From Thomasclavelia spiroformis (GTDB lineage: Bacteria; Bacillota_I; Bacilli_A; Erysipelotrichales; Coprobacillaceae), in contig JAGZCC010000031.1 in the NCBI GenBank assembly GCA_018369555.1, positions 1 to 25,825 on the forward strand: 25,825 bases of DNA, in the 5' to 3' direction. Each line of letters opens with the position of its first letter. The first letter of the stretch is position 1. Positions 7,695-15,269 of the stretch are shown here, in pieces. The notes beneath the pieces are model-generated. The model saw only the letters and a list, made by a program, of their open reading frames with translations. It was not told the origin of the DNA and did not search any database. Both the position numbers and the translations under genes were made by a program.

Positions 7695-8044
7695 TATGAT
7701 TTTGGTTTAGTAAACACAGCAACAAGAAATGCAAATAAAACAGCACTACTAATGCCAGCTGCTGTTAAATCAAAAATTCCCATAGCTAGCCCAAAAATAC
7801 CGTAATCTTTAGTTGCTGCTAATGCTCCATGCATTAAAGAATGACCAAAACTAGTAATTGGAAGCAATGCTCCAGCATGAAAAATCTCTACCAGTTTATC
7901 ATAAATATGAAATAAATCTAAAAAAGCCCCAATAACCACAAACATACTTGTAATATGACCTGGTGTTAATTTAGTATACTCATAAATTAACTGTGCTACT
8001 AAACAAACAAAACCACAAAAAATGAATGCTAAAAAATAATTCAT
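7694..8044 (-). CDS. spoVAE: Stage V sporulation protein AE
   Basis: A 116-residue, almost wholly hydrophobic protein with three to four helices and the SpoVAC/SpoVAE signature P-G-H-I-T-S-M-F-V-V-I-G-A near the middle and I-T-S-F-G-H-S-L-M-H-G-A later. It corresponds to the SpoVAEb-type channel subunit needed for dipicolinic acid entry into the forespore and release at germination. Coupled on both sides: it shares a base with both spoVAD and spoVAF. Confidence 0.9.
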   Translation of the reverse strand: MNYFLAFIFCGFVCLVAQLIYEYTKLTPGHITSMFVVIGAFLDLFHIYDKLVEIFHAGALLPITSFGHSLMHGALAATKDYGIFGLAMGIFDLTAAGISSAVLFAFLVAVFTKPKS

Positions 8045-9048
8045 TACTCAACAACCTCCAAACTAAAAGCATGACCTATACATGGAATACTTTGTTTTTG
8101 ATTAGTCATGACCGGTGATAGTAATGCTCCTGTAGTAATTACTAAAATTCTTCGATATTCGTGCTTTAACATTTTTTGATATAAATAGCCAAATGTAACT
8201 AATGCACTGCAAGAAGGTCCACTCCCTCCTTGATTTACATCTTGATTATTACTATATAAAAGACACCCACAATCATCATATTCTTTATAGTTAATCTTAT
8301 TTTCCGTCATTAACTCTTTCATGATTTTCTTTCCATAATTAGATAAATCTCCAGTAACAATTAAATCATAATAATCACCTTGGCGATTTAAATCAGTTAA
8401 ATGATTACATAATGTATCAAATGCTGCTGGTGCCATTGCTCGACCCATATCATTTGGATCACTTTGAAATAAGTCAATAACTCTACCAATTGTTAGTGAT
8501 TCTATTTTAACTTTATTTGGTATATTATCAAGAAGTACACTCACAGCTCCAGTAGCTGTCGTTGTCATGGTTTCTTTACGTTGTATCCCATATTCTATGG
8601 GATATCTAAATTGTCTTTCAGCTGTTGCATTATGACTACATACAAAACAATTTGCGTTTTTAATGATCTTATTTTCAACTAACATTGATGCACTATTGAT
8701 AACTAATCCCATGGTTGCACAGGCTCCATACATTGCCATAAAAGGGCGCTGAAAATCTTTAGCTGTATAATTACTAGCAGTAAGTTGATTATTTAAATCA
8801 CCCCCAAAATATACTGCTATATCTTCTTTTTTTAACTTTACTTTTTTTAAAGCAATTGCAATTGCATCTTGCAACATTGCAATCTCTGCTTGTTCATAAG
8901 AATCGTGCCCAAAATGAAAGTTAGGATAATGACGATCAAAACAATCACCTAAAGGCCCATTAAATTCATCTATGCCACAAGTAGTTCCAATTGATTTAAT
9001 ATAAACATTGTTTAAAACCATCGAACTACCAGATAAAACTGAAGACAT
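8044..9048 (-). CDS. spoVAD: Stage V sporulation protein AD
   Basis: A 334-residue thiolase-fold protein of the usual SpoVAD length. Recognisable are G-P-L-G-D-C-F-D near residue 31, the G-G-D-L-N-N-Q region, Y-G-A-C-A-T-M-G near 110, the T-G-D-L-S-N-Y-G segment and a C-terminal S-G-P-S-C-S-A. In Bacillus SpoVAD binds dipicolinic acid on the outer face of the spore inner membrane. Overlaps the end of spoVAC by 23 bases, so the two are translationally coupled. Confidence 0.95.
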   Translation of the reverse strand: MSSVLSGSSMVLNNVYIKSIGTTCGIDEFNGPLGDCFDRHYPNFHFGHDSYEQAEIAMLQDAIAIALKKVKLKKEDIAVYFGGDLNNQLTASNYTAKDFQRPFMAMYGACATMGLVINSASMLVENKIIKNANCFVCSHNATAERQFRYPIEYGIQRKETMTTTATGAVSVLLDNIPNKVKIESLTIGRVIDLFQSDPNDMGRAMAPAAFDTLCNHLTDLNRQGDYYDLIVTGDLSNYGKKIMKELMTENKINYKEYDDCGCLLYSNNQDVNQGGSGPSCSALVTFGYLYQKMLKHEYRRILVITTGALLSPVMTNQKQSIPCIGHAFSLEVVE

Positions 9049-9469
9049 AACGAATTCCTCCTAAAACAAACGATGCAACAATGCCAAATGTAATTACCGT
9101 TCCTCCTAATTTAAATATATTAGCTCCTATTCCAGTCACCAAACCTTCACTTTTAGCTTCTAATGCACTTGAAGTCATGCTATTAGAAAAACCAGTTATT
9201 GGAATAAATGTCCCCGCCCCAGCTTTTTTTCCAATTCGATCATATATTCCTAATCCTGTTAAAATAGCAGCAATTAAGACAATCGTAATAATCATCATTG
9301 GCGTGGCATCCTTTTCTTTCACATTAAAAATATTCATGTAAAAATCTAAAATACCTTGTCCAATTAATCCAATTATACCTCCATACACAAATGCACTAAA
9401 ACAATGTTTTTTCACTTGTTTTTGTGGTTTCAGTTTTTCTGCAATTTGATTATATTTTGATACATCCAT
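9026..9469 (-). CDS. spoVAC: Stage V sporulation protein AC
   Basis: A 147-residue membrane protein with about four helices and the pattern F-I-P-I-T-G-F-S-N-S-M-T-S-S-A in the middle. SpoVAC acts as a mechanosensitive channel for dipicolinate release in Bacillus. A GTG nine bases upstream (9478) extends the frame, but that GTG is part of the ribosome site GAGGTG; the ATG at 9469, six bases after GAGGTG, is the better start. First gene of spoVAC-D-E-F; spoVAA and spoVAB are absent, as in Clostridium-type operons. No sigma-G-like promoter is evident in the 50 or so bases upstream. Confidence 0.93.
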   Translation of the reverse strand: MDVSKYNQIAEKLKPQKQVKKHCFSAFVYGGIIGLIGQGILDFYMNIFNVKEKDATPMMIITIVLIAAILTGLGIYDRIGKKAGAGTFIPITGFSNSMTSSALEAKSEGLVTGIGANIFKLGGTVITFGIVASFVLGGIRYVFSFIW

Positions 9470-9489
9470 ATATTTCACCTCACTTTATT

Positions 9490-9541
9490 CTAGACTTTTT
9501 TTTCTAATTTAAACAAAAAAGTCTAGCAAATTTGCTAGACT
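9490..9541 (-). terminator. Overlapping hairpins between folT and spoVAC
   Basis: For folT (minus strand) the palindrome 9520-9541 (centred on AAATTT) followed by a T6 run is a strong intrinsic terminator that overlaps the folT stop codon. A second perfect 12-base stem (9490-9501 with 9515-9526) uses part of the same arm, so the two structures exclude each other. The second would form in a read-through transcript just ahead of spoVAC. Confidence 0.75.
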
Positions 9542-10334
9542 ATAATCGCTTTATAATTCTTAAAATTGTATATCCCAAAATAATGTTGACTGGTATCATA
9601 ATACATTCTTTAATTACACGAATAAACAATGATAAAGTAAACGGTATTCCATATATTACTTGTAGCCAATATGGTGTTAAACAAAAAGTTACAACCATTT
9701 CCACTAAAACAACAGAAATAAGCCATTTATTAAACAAATGATAGTCATCATTATTTAACTTCTTTCTATAATAATACATCACCATGAATAAAACACTTAC
9801 CATTATCACACACAAAACACTAATAAATACTTTCATACTAAGTGTAACATCCACAACTTGTTTAGATATCGTTACTTGTTTTAAACTAAACACATAACAA
9901 CAAGCAGCTATAGCTAAAATCACCAAAATAACTTTAATTACCTTTTCTAAGTATTTTGAATAATCATCTTTAATATTTCTTACGATAATTGATGGTATTA
10001 AAGTTTGTAATACAGCACTTAACGTAAATCCTAAAAACGGAAATGAAGTTGGTGCGATAATCAATCCCACCCAATCAACTGCTAAACCAATAATAAAACA
10101 ATAACTTGGCTCTAAAAGTACCCCAGCTAATAACATTGGAATAACTTCTACTGAGATTTTTAAACTTTCAAATCCAAATAATGGTATCATAATTGATAAC
10201 CTTTTTAAAACTACTGCAAGAATAACCAATAATGCAGCTAAAGTAAGTGATTTAGTATCACTTTTAATTGGATATTTCCAAAATACAAAAATACCAATTA
10301 AGGCTAATAAAACTCCGCAAATAATTTGAATCAT
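9540..10334 (-). CDS. folT: Folate-type ECF transporter S component
   Basis: A 264-residue integral membrane protein. After an extra N-terminal helix (2-19), the FolT-like part begins near residue 25 with the T-L-A-A-L-L pattern. It continues with V-I-P-M-L-L-A-G-V-L-L-E-P, V-D-W-V-G-L-I-I-A-P-T-S-F-P-F-L-G-F-T-L-S-A and a C-terminal Y-G-I-P-F-x4-L-F-I-R-V-I-K-E. S components give substrate specificity to the shared EcfAA'T energy module, which would be encoded elsewhere. The folC gene just upstream supports folate as substrate. No ribosome site lies near the ATG; the only strong one (near 10445-10453) is separated by the tnpB-like remnant. The ATG is the only usable start in frame. Confidence 0.8.
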   Translation of the reverse strand: MIQIICGVLLALIGIFVFWKYPIKSDTKSLTLAALLVILAVVLKRLSIMIPLFGFESLKISVEVIPMLLAGVLLEPSYCFIIGLAVDWVGLIIAPTSFPFLGFTLSAVLQTLIPSIIVRNIKDDYSKYLEKVIKVILVILAIAACCYVFSLKQVTISKQVVDVTLSMKVFISVLCVIMVSVLFMVMYYYRKKLNNDDYHLFNKWLISVVLVEMVVTFCLTPYWLQVIYGIPFTLSLFIRVIKECIMIPVNIILGYTILRIIKRL

Positions 10335-10339
10335 AACTT

Positions 10340-10435
10340 GATTGCTACTTATTTACAACCATTTCCTGCTTCATCCTCATTTCTAGTCCACAGGCGTTAA
10401 TTCCGATCAATGACCGTACACACGATTGCTACTTA
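10340..10435. repeat. 12-bp direct repeat bracketing the tnpB remnant
   Basis: GATTGCTACTTA occurs at 10340-10351 and again at 10424-10435, both in the folT leader. The 72 bases between them contain the tnpB-like coding remnant. The right copy also forms a small hairpin with AAGTAG/CTACTT on the transcript. A duplication around a foreign insert is the simplest reading, though IS200/IS605 elements do not normally duplicate their target. Confidence 0.6.
10345..10423 (-). pseudogene. IS200/IS605-type tnpB 3' remnant
   Basis: On the minus strand the frame reads R-S-L-I-G-I-N-A-C-G-L-E-M-R-M-K-Q-E and ends six residues later at TAG (10345-10347). The x-N-A-C-G ... M-K-Q-E pattern is typical of the very C-terminus of IS605 OrfB/TnpB proteins, where the gene end overlaps the omegaRNA region. 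About 25 codons remain, with a stop upstream, so there is no nuclease. It lies in the untranslated leader of folT. The identification rests on a recalled motif. Confidence 0.55.
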
Positions 10436-10459
10436 AAAGTAGACTCCTCCTTTTTTTAA

Positions 10460-10489
10460 ATTATATACAAGTGTATACAATCGAGATAA
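10460..10489 (-). promoter_or_regulatory. Probable folT promoter
   Basis: TATAAT on the minus strand (10460-10465), with TTATCT (10484-10489) 18 bases upstream as a weak -35. The spacer contains the short palindromic string GTATAC-ACTT-GTATAT, which could be an operator. A strong AGGAGGAG follows at about 10443-10453 but has no start codon at proper spacing. Confidence 0.4.
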
Positions 10490-10515
10490 TACTACAAATA
10501 CAAAGGGGTTTCAAG

Positions 10516-12075
10516 TTATTTAAAATTTTTATCTATAATATACGCTCTAGCTTTAGCAATAAAATATAATGACCCTGTAATAAAAACAGTTCCATGATGA
10601 TTAAAAGCATCATCAATTGCTTTTTTATAATCCGGTTGAATTTTGACATTAAAACCATTGGCTAATGTTTTAGCATCACTAGAACGAACATGTTCAAATT
10701 CACAAATAGTTATATCATCCGTTAATTCTAATAATTTTTCTAACATATGTTTATGATCTTTGTCACGAAGTGCACTAAAAATTATTTTAACATTATCATA
10801 TTTTTTAGCACATTCATAAAACGCATCAATTCCCTCTTTATTGTGTGCTCCATCAATAATAATTAATGGTACTTTATTTACTATTTCAAAACGTCCTTTC
10901 CAAATTGCATTATATACTCCTGTCAATAAATCACTTTTACTAAAAGTTACAATTTGATGATCTTTTAAATACAATAAAGCTTCAATTGCTAAAGCACTAT
11001 TATTTGCCTGATATAAAGCTGGTGTATTTAAAACAATGTCCAAATCTCGATAACGATAACTAACATTACTCCCATCGATAATATTAGTAATTGGTTTTAA
11101 AGTTAATAATTTACTATGATGCTTATTACATACTTCTTTAAATACATCTAAACACTCTTTTTTTGTTTCACCCGTTAAATAATCAATTCCATCTTTTACA
11201 ATTCCTGCTTTATTTAAAGCAATACTTTGGTAAGTATCCCCTAAATAATCAATATGATCTAGACCAATATTTGTATTTATTGCTAATTTAGGCATAATAA
11301 TATTAGTAGCATCTAGCGTTCCTCCAAGTCCAACTTCAAAGATTGCCAAATCAACATTTTGATTAATAAAGTACATAATTGCAATAAATACTTCAATTTC
11401 AAACATTGAAATCTCATAATCAAGCCATAAGTCAACATAATAATTAGCATAATTGACCATGGTTTGTTCATCAATAAACTGATCATTAATTCTAATTATA
11501 TCTAATCTAGAATATAAAGCCGGAGAAGTAAAGGTTGCAATCCGATAACCAGCATTTTTTAATACTTCTTTGATATAATTTGTAGTTGATCCTTTGCCAT
11601 TAGTTCCACCAATATGAACACAATTTAATTTTAGTTGCGGATTGCCAAGATCATGCATATAACGTTTAAAATTATCTAAACTATATACTCGATTTTTTTG
11701 ACTATTGATAAACTCCACAACTTCATCATAACTATTAAAACGTTGCTTAATTACTTTTGTTTTTACCATTTTATAATCATCTAATAACTTAAAACCTAAA
11801 TGTTTAAAAAAATCAATCGTCCTACTATTAGCCAAAACAAACAAATCACTCATTACTAATTTATCAATAATTTTTATTAAATTTCTTGCAATCCCCTGAT
11901 TACGATAATCATTTTCAACATAAATTTTTATATAGTTATCATTGCTTACACAAATAATCCCAACAATTTTATTTTCATTGCAACAAACATATGTAAATAA
12001 ACTACTGTCAATATCTTCTTTATTAATTAAATCATTATTAAATTTTTCTTTTTCATTTATTAATCTATACTCCAT
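10516..12075 (-). CDS. folC: GNAT acetyltransferase-folylpolyglutamate synthase fusion
   Basis: A 519-residue protein in two parts. Residues 1-105 or so form a GNAT-like domain with the acetyl-CoA loop R-N-Q-G-I-A-R-N near residue 60 and a closing F-F-K-H-L-G-F strand. From about 110 onward it is a full Mur-ligase-type FolC: G-T-N-G-K-G-S-T P-loop (about 157-164), T-S-P-A-L-Y-S-R-L-D, E-V-G-L-G-G-T-L-D-A-T-N, W-K-G-R-F-E and D-G-A-H-N. FolC adds glutamate to folates (and dihydropteroate in some species), retaining them in the cell. The ATG at 12075 is chosen because AAGGTG lies six bases ahead; GTG and ATG codons 6-9 bases further up fall within that ribosome site. A normal FolC is about 420 residues, so the extra domain is real. 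Confidence 0.93.
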   Translation of the reverse strand: MEYRLINEKEKFNNDLINKEDIDSSLFTYVCCNENKIVGIICVSNDNYIKIYVENDYRNQGIARNLIKIIDKLVMSDLFVLANSRTIDFFKHLGFKLLDDYKMVKTKVIKQRFNSYDEVVEFINSQKNRVYSLDNFKRYMHDLGNPQLKLNCVHIGGTNGKGSTTNYIKEVLKNAGYRIATFTSPALYSRLDIIRINDQFIDEQTMVNYANYYVDLWLDYEISMFEIEVFIAIMYFINQNVDLAIFEVGLGGTLDATNIIMPKLAINTNIGLDHIDYLGDTYQSIALNKAGIVKDGIDYLTGETKKECLDVFKEVCNKHHSKLLTLKPITNIIDGSNVSYRYRDLDIVLNTPALYQANNSALAIEALLYLKDHQIVTFSKSDLLTGVYNAIWKGRFEIVNKVPLIIIDGAHNKEGIDAFYECAKKYDNVKIIFSALRDKDHKHMLEKLLELTDDITICEFEHVRSSDAKTLANGFNVKIQPDYKKAIDDAFNHHGTVFITGSLYFIAKARAYIIDKNFK

Positions 12076-12102
12076 TACCATCACCTTAAAACATTATATG
12101 CT

Positions 12103-12129
12103 AAAAGAAGTAGCTTAGCCACTTCTTTT
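12103..12129 (-). terminator. Terminator behind the c-di-AMP receptor gene
   Basis: A 9-base perfect stem (12103-12111 with 12121-12129) with a 9-base loop, A-rich on one side and T-rich on the other. It begins inside the stop codon of the pstA-like gene and lies 28 bases before the start of the folC fusion. Confidence 0.65.
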
Positions 12130-12455
12130 TAAAATTTTTCAAATTGATCAATATTTAATACAAATACTGTTGCGCCTCCAACAAGTACATCTACCATAAT
12201 TGGTGTAAAAAACTCATCCATTTCCGTTGGAGGAATTGTAGGTTCTTTTTCCACTCTTTTTTTTGCTTTAGCTTTAATTACAGAGATACAGTCATCTACT
12301 TTATCATCATTTGTTCCAATCAAAAAAGTCGTATTTCCTTTTTTTAAAAATCCACCTGTAGTAGATAATTTTGTAACAAAATATCCTCCTTCTGTAAGCC
12401 CTTCTTGGACCGAAGCACTATCATCAGAATTTACAATTGCAATTATTAGTTTCAT
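12129..12455 (-). CDS. darA: Cyclic di-AMP receptor (PstA/DarA, PII-like)
   Basis: A 108-residue PII-like protein of the usual length. Features are the N-terminal strand M-K-L-I-I-A-I-V, the ligand loop with K-L-S-T-T-G-G-F-L-K-K-G-N-T-T (about 29-43), G-T-N-D-D-K-V-D, and a C-terminal V-G-G-A-T-V-F-V-L. DarA/PstA binds c-di-AMP in Firmicutes; its output is not settled. The frame runs to 12482, but AAAAGGAGAG lies ahead of the ATG at 12455, which also matches the family start. It directly follows ktrA, fitting the role of c-di-AMP in K+ control. Confidence 0.93.
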   Translation of the reverse strand: MKLIIAIVNSDDSASVQEGLTEGGYFVTKLSTTGGFLKKGNTTFLIGTNDDKVDDCISVIKAKAKKRVEKEPTIPPTEMDEFFTPIMVDVLVGGATVFVLNIDQFEKF

Positions 12456-12482
12456 ATCTATACTCTCCTTTTTGTAGTTCAT

Positions 12483-12535
12483 TTAATGTTTAAAACATTA
12501 AAACTATTTTACACGTATTTTATAATTATATTATA
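12483..12535 (-). promoter_or_regulatory. Putative darA promoter and palindrome
   Basis: Two overlapping TATAAT strings (12525-12530 and 12530-12535, minus strand) stand upstream of darA without a clear -35. Between them and the gene lies a 9-1-9 inverted repeat (12483-12501, TTAATGTTT/AAACATTAA), 28 bases ahead of the start. It could be an operator or a leader hairpin. Weak. Confidence 0.35.
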
Positions 12536-12589
12536 CTATGTTTTTTTTAAAGATAATACCAATATTTTTATAAAAAACCAATTGGATTA

Positions 12590-13252
12590 TTAATAACTGT
12601 TTTGATCAAATTTTTCCAATTCAATTGTTCTACCGATGACAAAGAAACGATCTCCTTTTTGAACAACATAATTTGCTCCAATATTCAATGACATTTGATC
12701 ATTAAAATCTTTTACTCCAATTATATTCATATGATAAACTTTTCGAATATTTAAATACTGCAAGTTTTTACCAATCCAATCATTTGGAGCATTTATTTCA
12801 ACTAAAGAATAATCATCATCTAATTCTACTAAATCAACAATACTCTTTCTAAGCAAAGATTTAGCAACTCTAAATCCCATCTCCTTTTCGGCTCTAACTA
12901 CTTTATTAGCTCCAACTTTTTCTAATATTTTAGAAAATTGTTTATTTTTGGCTTTAGCAATTACATATGGAACTCCTAAATCCTTAACATTCATGGTAGT
13001 CAAAACAGCTTCCTCTAAATGAGTTCCAATCGCAATAATCGCAACATCAATATCCTCAAGCCCCAATGCCTTTAATTGTTCAATATCTGTAGTATCTCCA
13101 ACAATAGCTTTAGTTACTTCGTCTGCAATTCTTTCAACGCATGATTCATCTTTATCAATTGCAATTACTTCACAATCATATTTAGCTAAAGTTGTTGCTA
13201 CCGTAGACCCAAATACTCCTAGCCCTAATACTGCATATTGTTTATTTTTCAT
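12590..13252 (-). CDS. ktrA: K+ uptake regulator KtrA (RCK domains)
   Basis: A 220-residue cytoplasmic gating subunit. The RCK_N Rossmann domain begins with G-L-G-V-F-G (10-15) and has the A-I-D-K-D-E acidic end of the second strand; V-G-D-T-T-D lies near 52. The RCK_C domain covers about 138-215. In the family RCK_N binds ATP/ADP and RCK_C binds c-di-AMP, which closes the transporter. GGAGG precedes the ATG by 6 bases. It follows ktrB after 35 bases in the same operon, and the c-di-AMP receptor gene comes next. The stop is followed by only a weak hairpin. Confidence 0.93.
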   Translation of the reverse strand: MKNKQYAVLGLGVFGSTVATTLAKYDCEVIAIDKDESCVERIADEVTKAIVGDTTDIEQLKALGLEDIDVAIIAIGTHLEEAVLTTMNVKDLGVPYVIAKAKNKQFSKILEKVGANKVVRAEKEMGFRVAKSLLRKSIVDLVELDDDYSLVEINAPNDWIGKNLQYLNIRKVYHMNIIGVKDFNDQMSLNIGANYVVQKGDRFFVIGRTIELEKFDQNSY

Positions 13253-13287
13253 ATATAACCTCCATAGCTTTTATTATAACACTTTTA

Positions 13288-14691
13288 TTATCCAAGCAAA
13301 ATATGCCCATCAGTATACCTAACTTCTTTTTTACTAGCATTTATATGAGACTTTCTTGCAAAAGAAATAATTAAAGTAATTGGTCCAATTCTACCAATAT
13401 ACATTAAAATAATAAGTACTATTTTACCAACAATTGAAAGTACTGGAGTAAGTGAAGCACTTAACCCAACAGTTGCAAATGCAGAAACAACTTCAAATAC
13501 AATATCAATAAACGGAGCATTTTCACTAATACTTAAAATAAATATTCCCATAAAAACTAAAGAAATTGCCATTGTAATAATCGCAAACGAACGAACAACC
13601 AATCGTTTTGGAATCCTTCTTGAAAATACAGTTACTTCTTTTCGTCCATGATAAATGTTATAAACCATTAAAATACTAACAGCAAAAGTAACTGTTTTGA
13701 TTCCTCCTGCCGTTCCTGCTGGGGCTCCGCCAATAAACATTAAGATACACATCATAAACTTTGTACTTGGATGCAACGCAGCAATATCTATCGAAGCAAA
13801 GCCAGCAGTACGTAAAGTTGCCGATTGAAAAAAAGAAACTTGAAGTCGATCAAATAACCCTAATCCACCAAGTGTCGCAGGATTATTTACTTCACACAAA
13901 TAAAATATAACCATTCCCACTATTAATAATATTACTGTCATAATTAATACAATTTTAGTATGTAAACTAAAACTAGTAAATAAATGTTTAAAACTAAACT
14001 TAGAAACTTTCTTAAACTCCTTTTTCATCACTTTAGCAACATCAAACCAAACTACAAAACCAAGTCCTCCCATTATAATCAAACTAGGAATAACCAGATT
14101 AATAATTACATTAGTTTGATAACTGATTAAAGAATTATTACCAATCACATCAAATCCAGCATTACAAAATGCTGAAATAGAATGAAAGATTGAAAAATAA
14201 ATGCCTTTTACCACTCCATAATCAGGAATAAATACTAAAGCCAAAAAAATTGCGCCAATTCCTTCAACTAAAAAAGTATATTTTATAACATTTTTTAGAA
14301 ATTTTGGAATCTCGTTTAATGACGATTGATTTAACGCTTCTTGCATAACTAGTTTATTAGTTAATGAAATTTTCTTTCTTATCATAACTAACAATAAATT
14401 TAAAAATGTTAAAAAACCCAGTCCCCCAATTTGAATTAACATTATAATAACTAATTGCCCAAATAAATTATATTGTTCCACTGGCACTACAGGAACAAGT
14501 CCTGTAACACACGTAGCCGATGTTGCAATAAATAAATTATTTAAATATGATGTAGCATCACCATTATTACTAATCGGTAAAGTTAATAAAATTGAACCAA
14601 TCAAAATAACCATAAAAAAACTTAGAGCAATTTGTCTTGTTGGACGCATCGAATGACGCTCTTTGGTCTTTTTTAATATTTCAACCTTCAT
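13288..14691 (-). CDS. ktrB: K+ transporter KtrB (TrkH family)
   Basis: A 467-residue membrane protein with the four M1-P-M2 repeats of the TrkH/KtrB family. The selectivity-filter strands are visible: T-C-V-T-G-L (60-65), C-N-A-G-F-D, T-A-G-F-A-S and V-G-L-S-A-S. G-G-A-P-A-G-T-A-G-G-I-K-T in the third repeat marks the intramembrane gate region. It forms a Na+- or proton-coupled K+ uptake channel with the KtrA ring. The start follows an AAAGGT site and lies 17 bases after mntP. The C-terminal end R-Y-T-D-G-H-I-L-L-G is typical of KtrB. Confidence 0.95.
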   Translation of the reverse strand: MKVEILKKTKERHSMRPTRQIALSFFMVILIGSILLTLPISNNGDATSYLNNLFIATSATCVTGLVPVVPVEQYNLFGQLVIIMLIQIGGLGFLTFLNLLLVMIRKKISLTNKLVMQEALNQSSLNEIPKFLKNVIKYTFLVEGIGAIFLALVFIPDYGVVKGIYFSIFHSISAFCNAGFDVIGNNSLISYQTNVIINLVIPSLIIMGGLGFVVWFDVAKVMKKEFKKVSKFSFKHLFTSFSLHTKIVLIMTVILLIVGMVIFYLCEVNNPATLGGLGLFDRLQVSFFQSATLRTAGFASIDIAALHPSTKFMMCILMFIGGAPAGTAGGIKTVTFAVSILMVYNIYHGRKEVTVFSRRIPKRLVVRSFAIITMAISLVFMGIFILSISENAPFIDIVFEVVSAFATVGLSASLTPVLSIVGKIVLIILMYIGRIGPITLIISFARKSHINASKKEVRYTDGHILLG

Positions 14692-14708
14692 ATCCCTATA
14701 TTACCTTT

Positions 14709-15266
14709 CTAAAAAAACAAATGTTCAATCAAAATTTTAAATCCAATCAAAATTAAAATAATACCACCAATAATTTCTGCCTTACTTTTATATTTTTCTC
14801 CAAATACATTGCCTATTTTGACTCCAATTACACAAAGAATAAATGTAATAATTCCAACAATTAAAATTGCTGACAAAATTGAAACTTTAAAAAATGCAAA
14901 AGTAATCCCCACTGCTAAAGCATCGATACTAGTCGCAATTGATAACATGACTAAATCACTAATTCGTAAAGTATCATCAACACACTCAACTTCATCATCA
15001 AGTGCTTCTTTAATCATATTGATCCCAATTAATCCTAATAATATAAAAGCAATCCAATGATCAATTGCAGCAATTGAATTTGCAAAGGCATTGCCTAAAA
15101 AATAACCAAGTAATGGCATTAACGCCTGAAAAACACCAAAGAACAAAGCAATAATAATAGCTTTTTTATAACTCATTTTACTCATTGCTAGTCCTTTACA
15201 AATAGATACCGCAAAAGCATCCATTGCAAGAGCAATACCAATCAAAGCAATTTCAATAATCGACAT
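14709..15266 (-). CDS. mntP: Manganese efflux pump MntP
   Basis: A 185-residue protein with six helices and the two DUF204 repeats. The signatures are A-L-A-M-D-A-F-A-V-S-I near residue 13 and A-T-S-I-D-A-L-A-V-G-I near 112, whose aspartates carry Mn2+. The usual MntP length is 180-190. It starts three bases after the upstream flavoprotein gene, with GGGGGAG inside that gene's end serving as ribosome site. No manganese riboswitch (yybP-ykoY type) stands before it; it depends on the operon promoter. Confidence 0.95.
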   Translation of the reverse strand: MSIIEIALIGIALAMDAFAVSICKGLAMSKMSYKKAIIIALFFGVFQALMPLLGYFLGNAFANSIAAIDHWIAFILLGLIGINMIKEALDDEVECVDDTLRISDLVMLSIATSIDALAVGITFAFFKVSILSAILIVGIITFILCVIGVKIGNVFGEKYKSKAEIIGGIILILIGFKILIEHLFF

Positions 15267-15269
15267 TAC

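Noticed and set aside
9081..9341. Plus-strand frame antisense to spoVAC
   Set aside because: Mirror of the hydrophobic spoVAC coding strand; no start signals.
9479..9520. Sigma-G promoter directly before spoVAC
   Set aside because: No GHATR/CATWHTA-like pair with proper spacing was found.
10335..10455. Tetrahydrofolate riboswitch before folT
   Set aside because: Position and the GGAG-rich start invited it, but the conserved core and pairing of the known THF aptamers could not be found; the middle part reads as a TnpB C-terminus instead. A covariance-model scan would settle it.
14809..15060. Plus-strand frame antisense to mntP
   Set aside because: Shadow of mntP with no ribosome site or family match.
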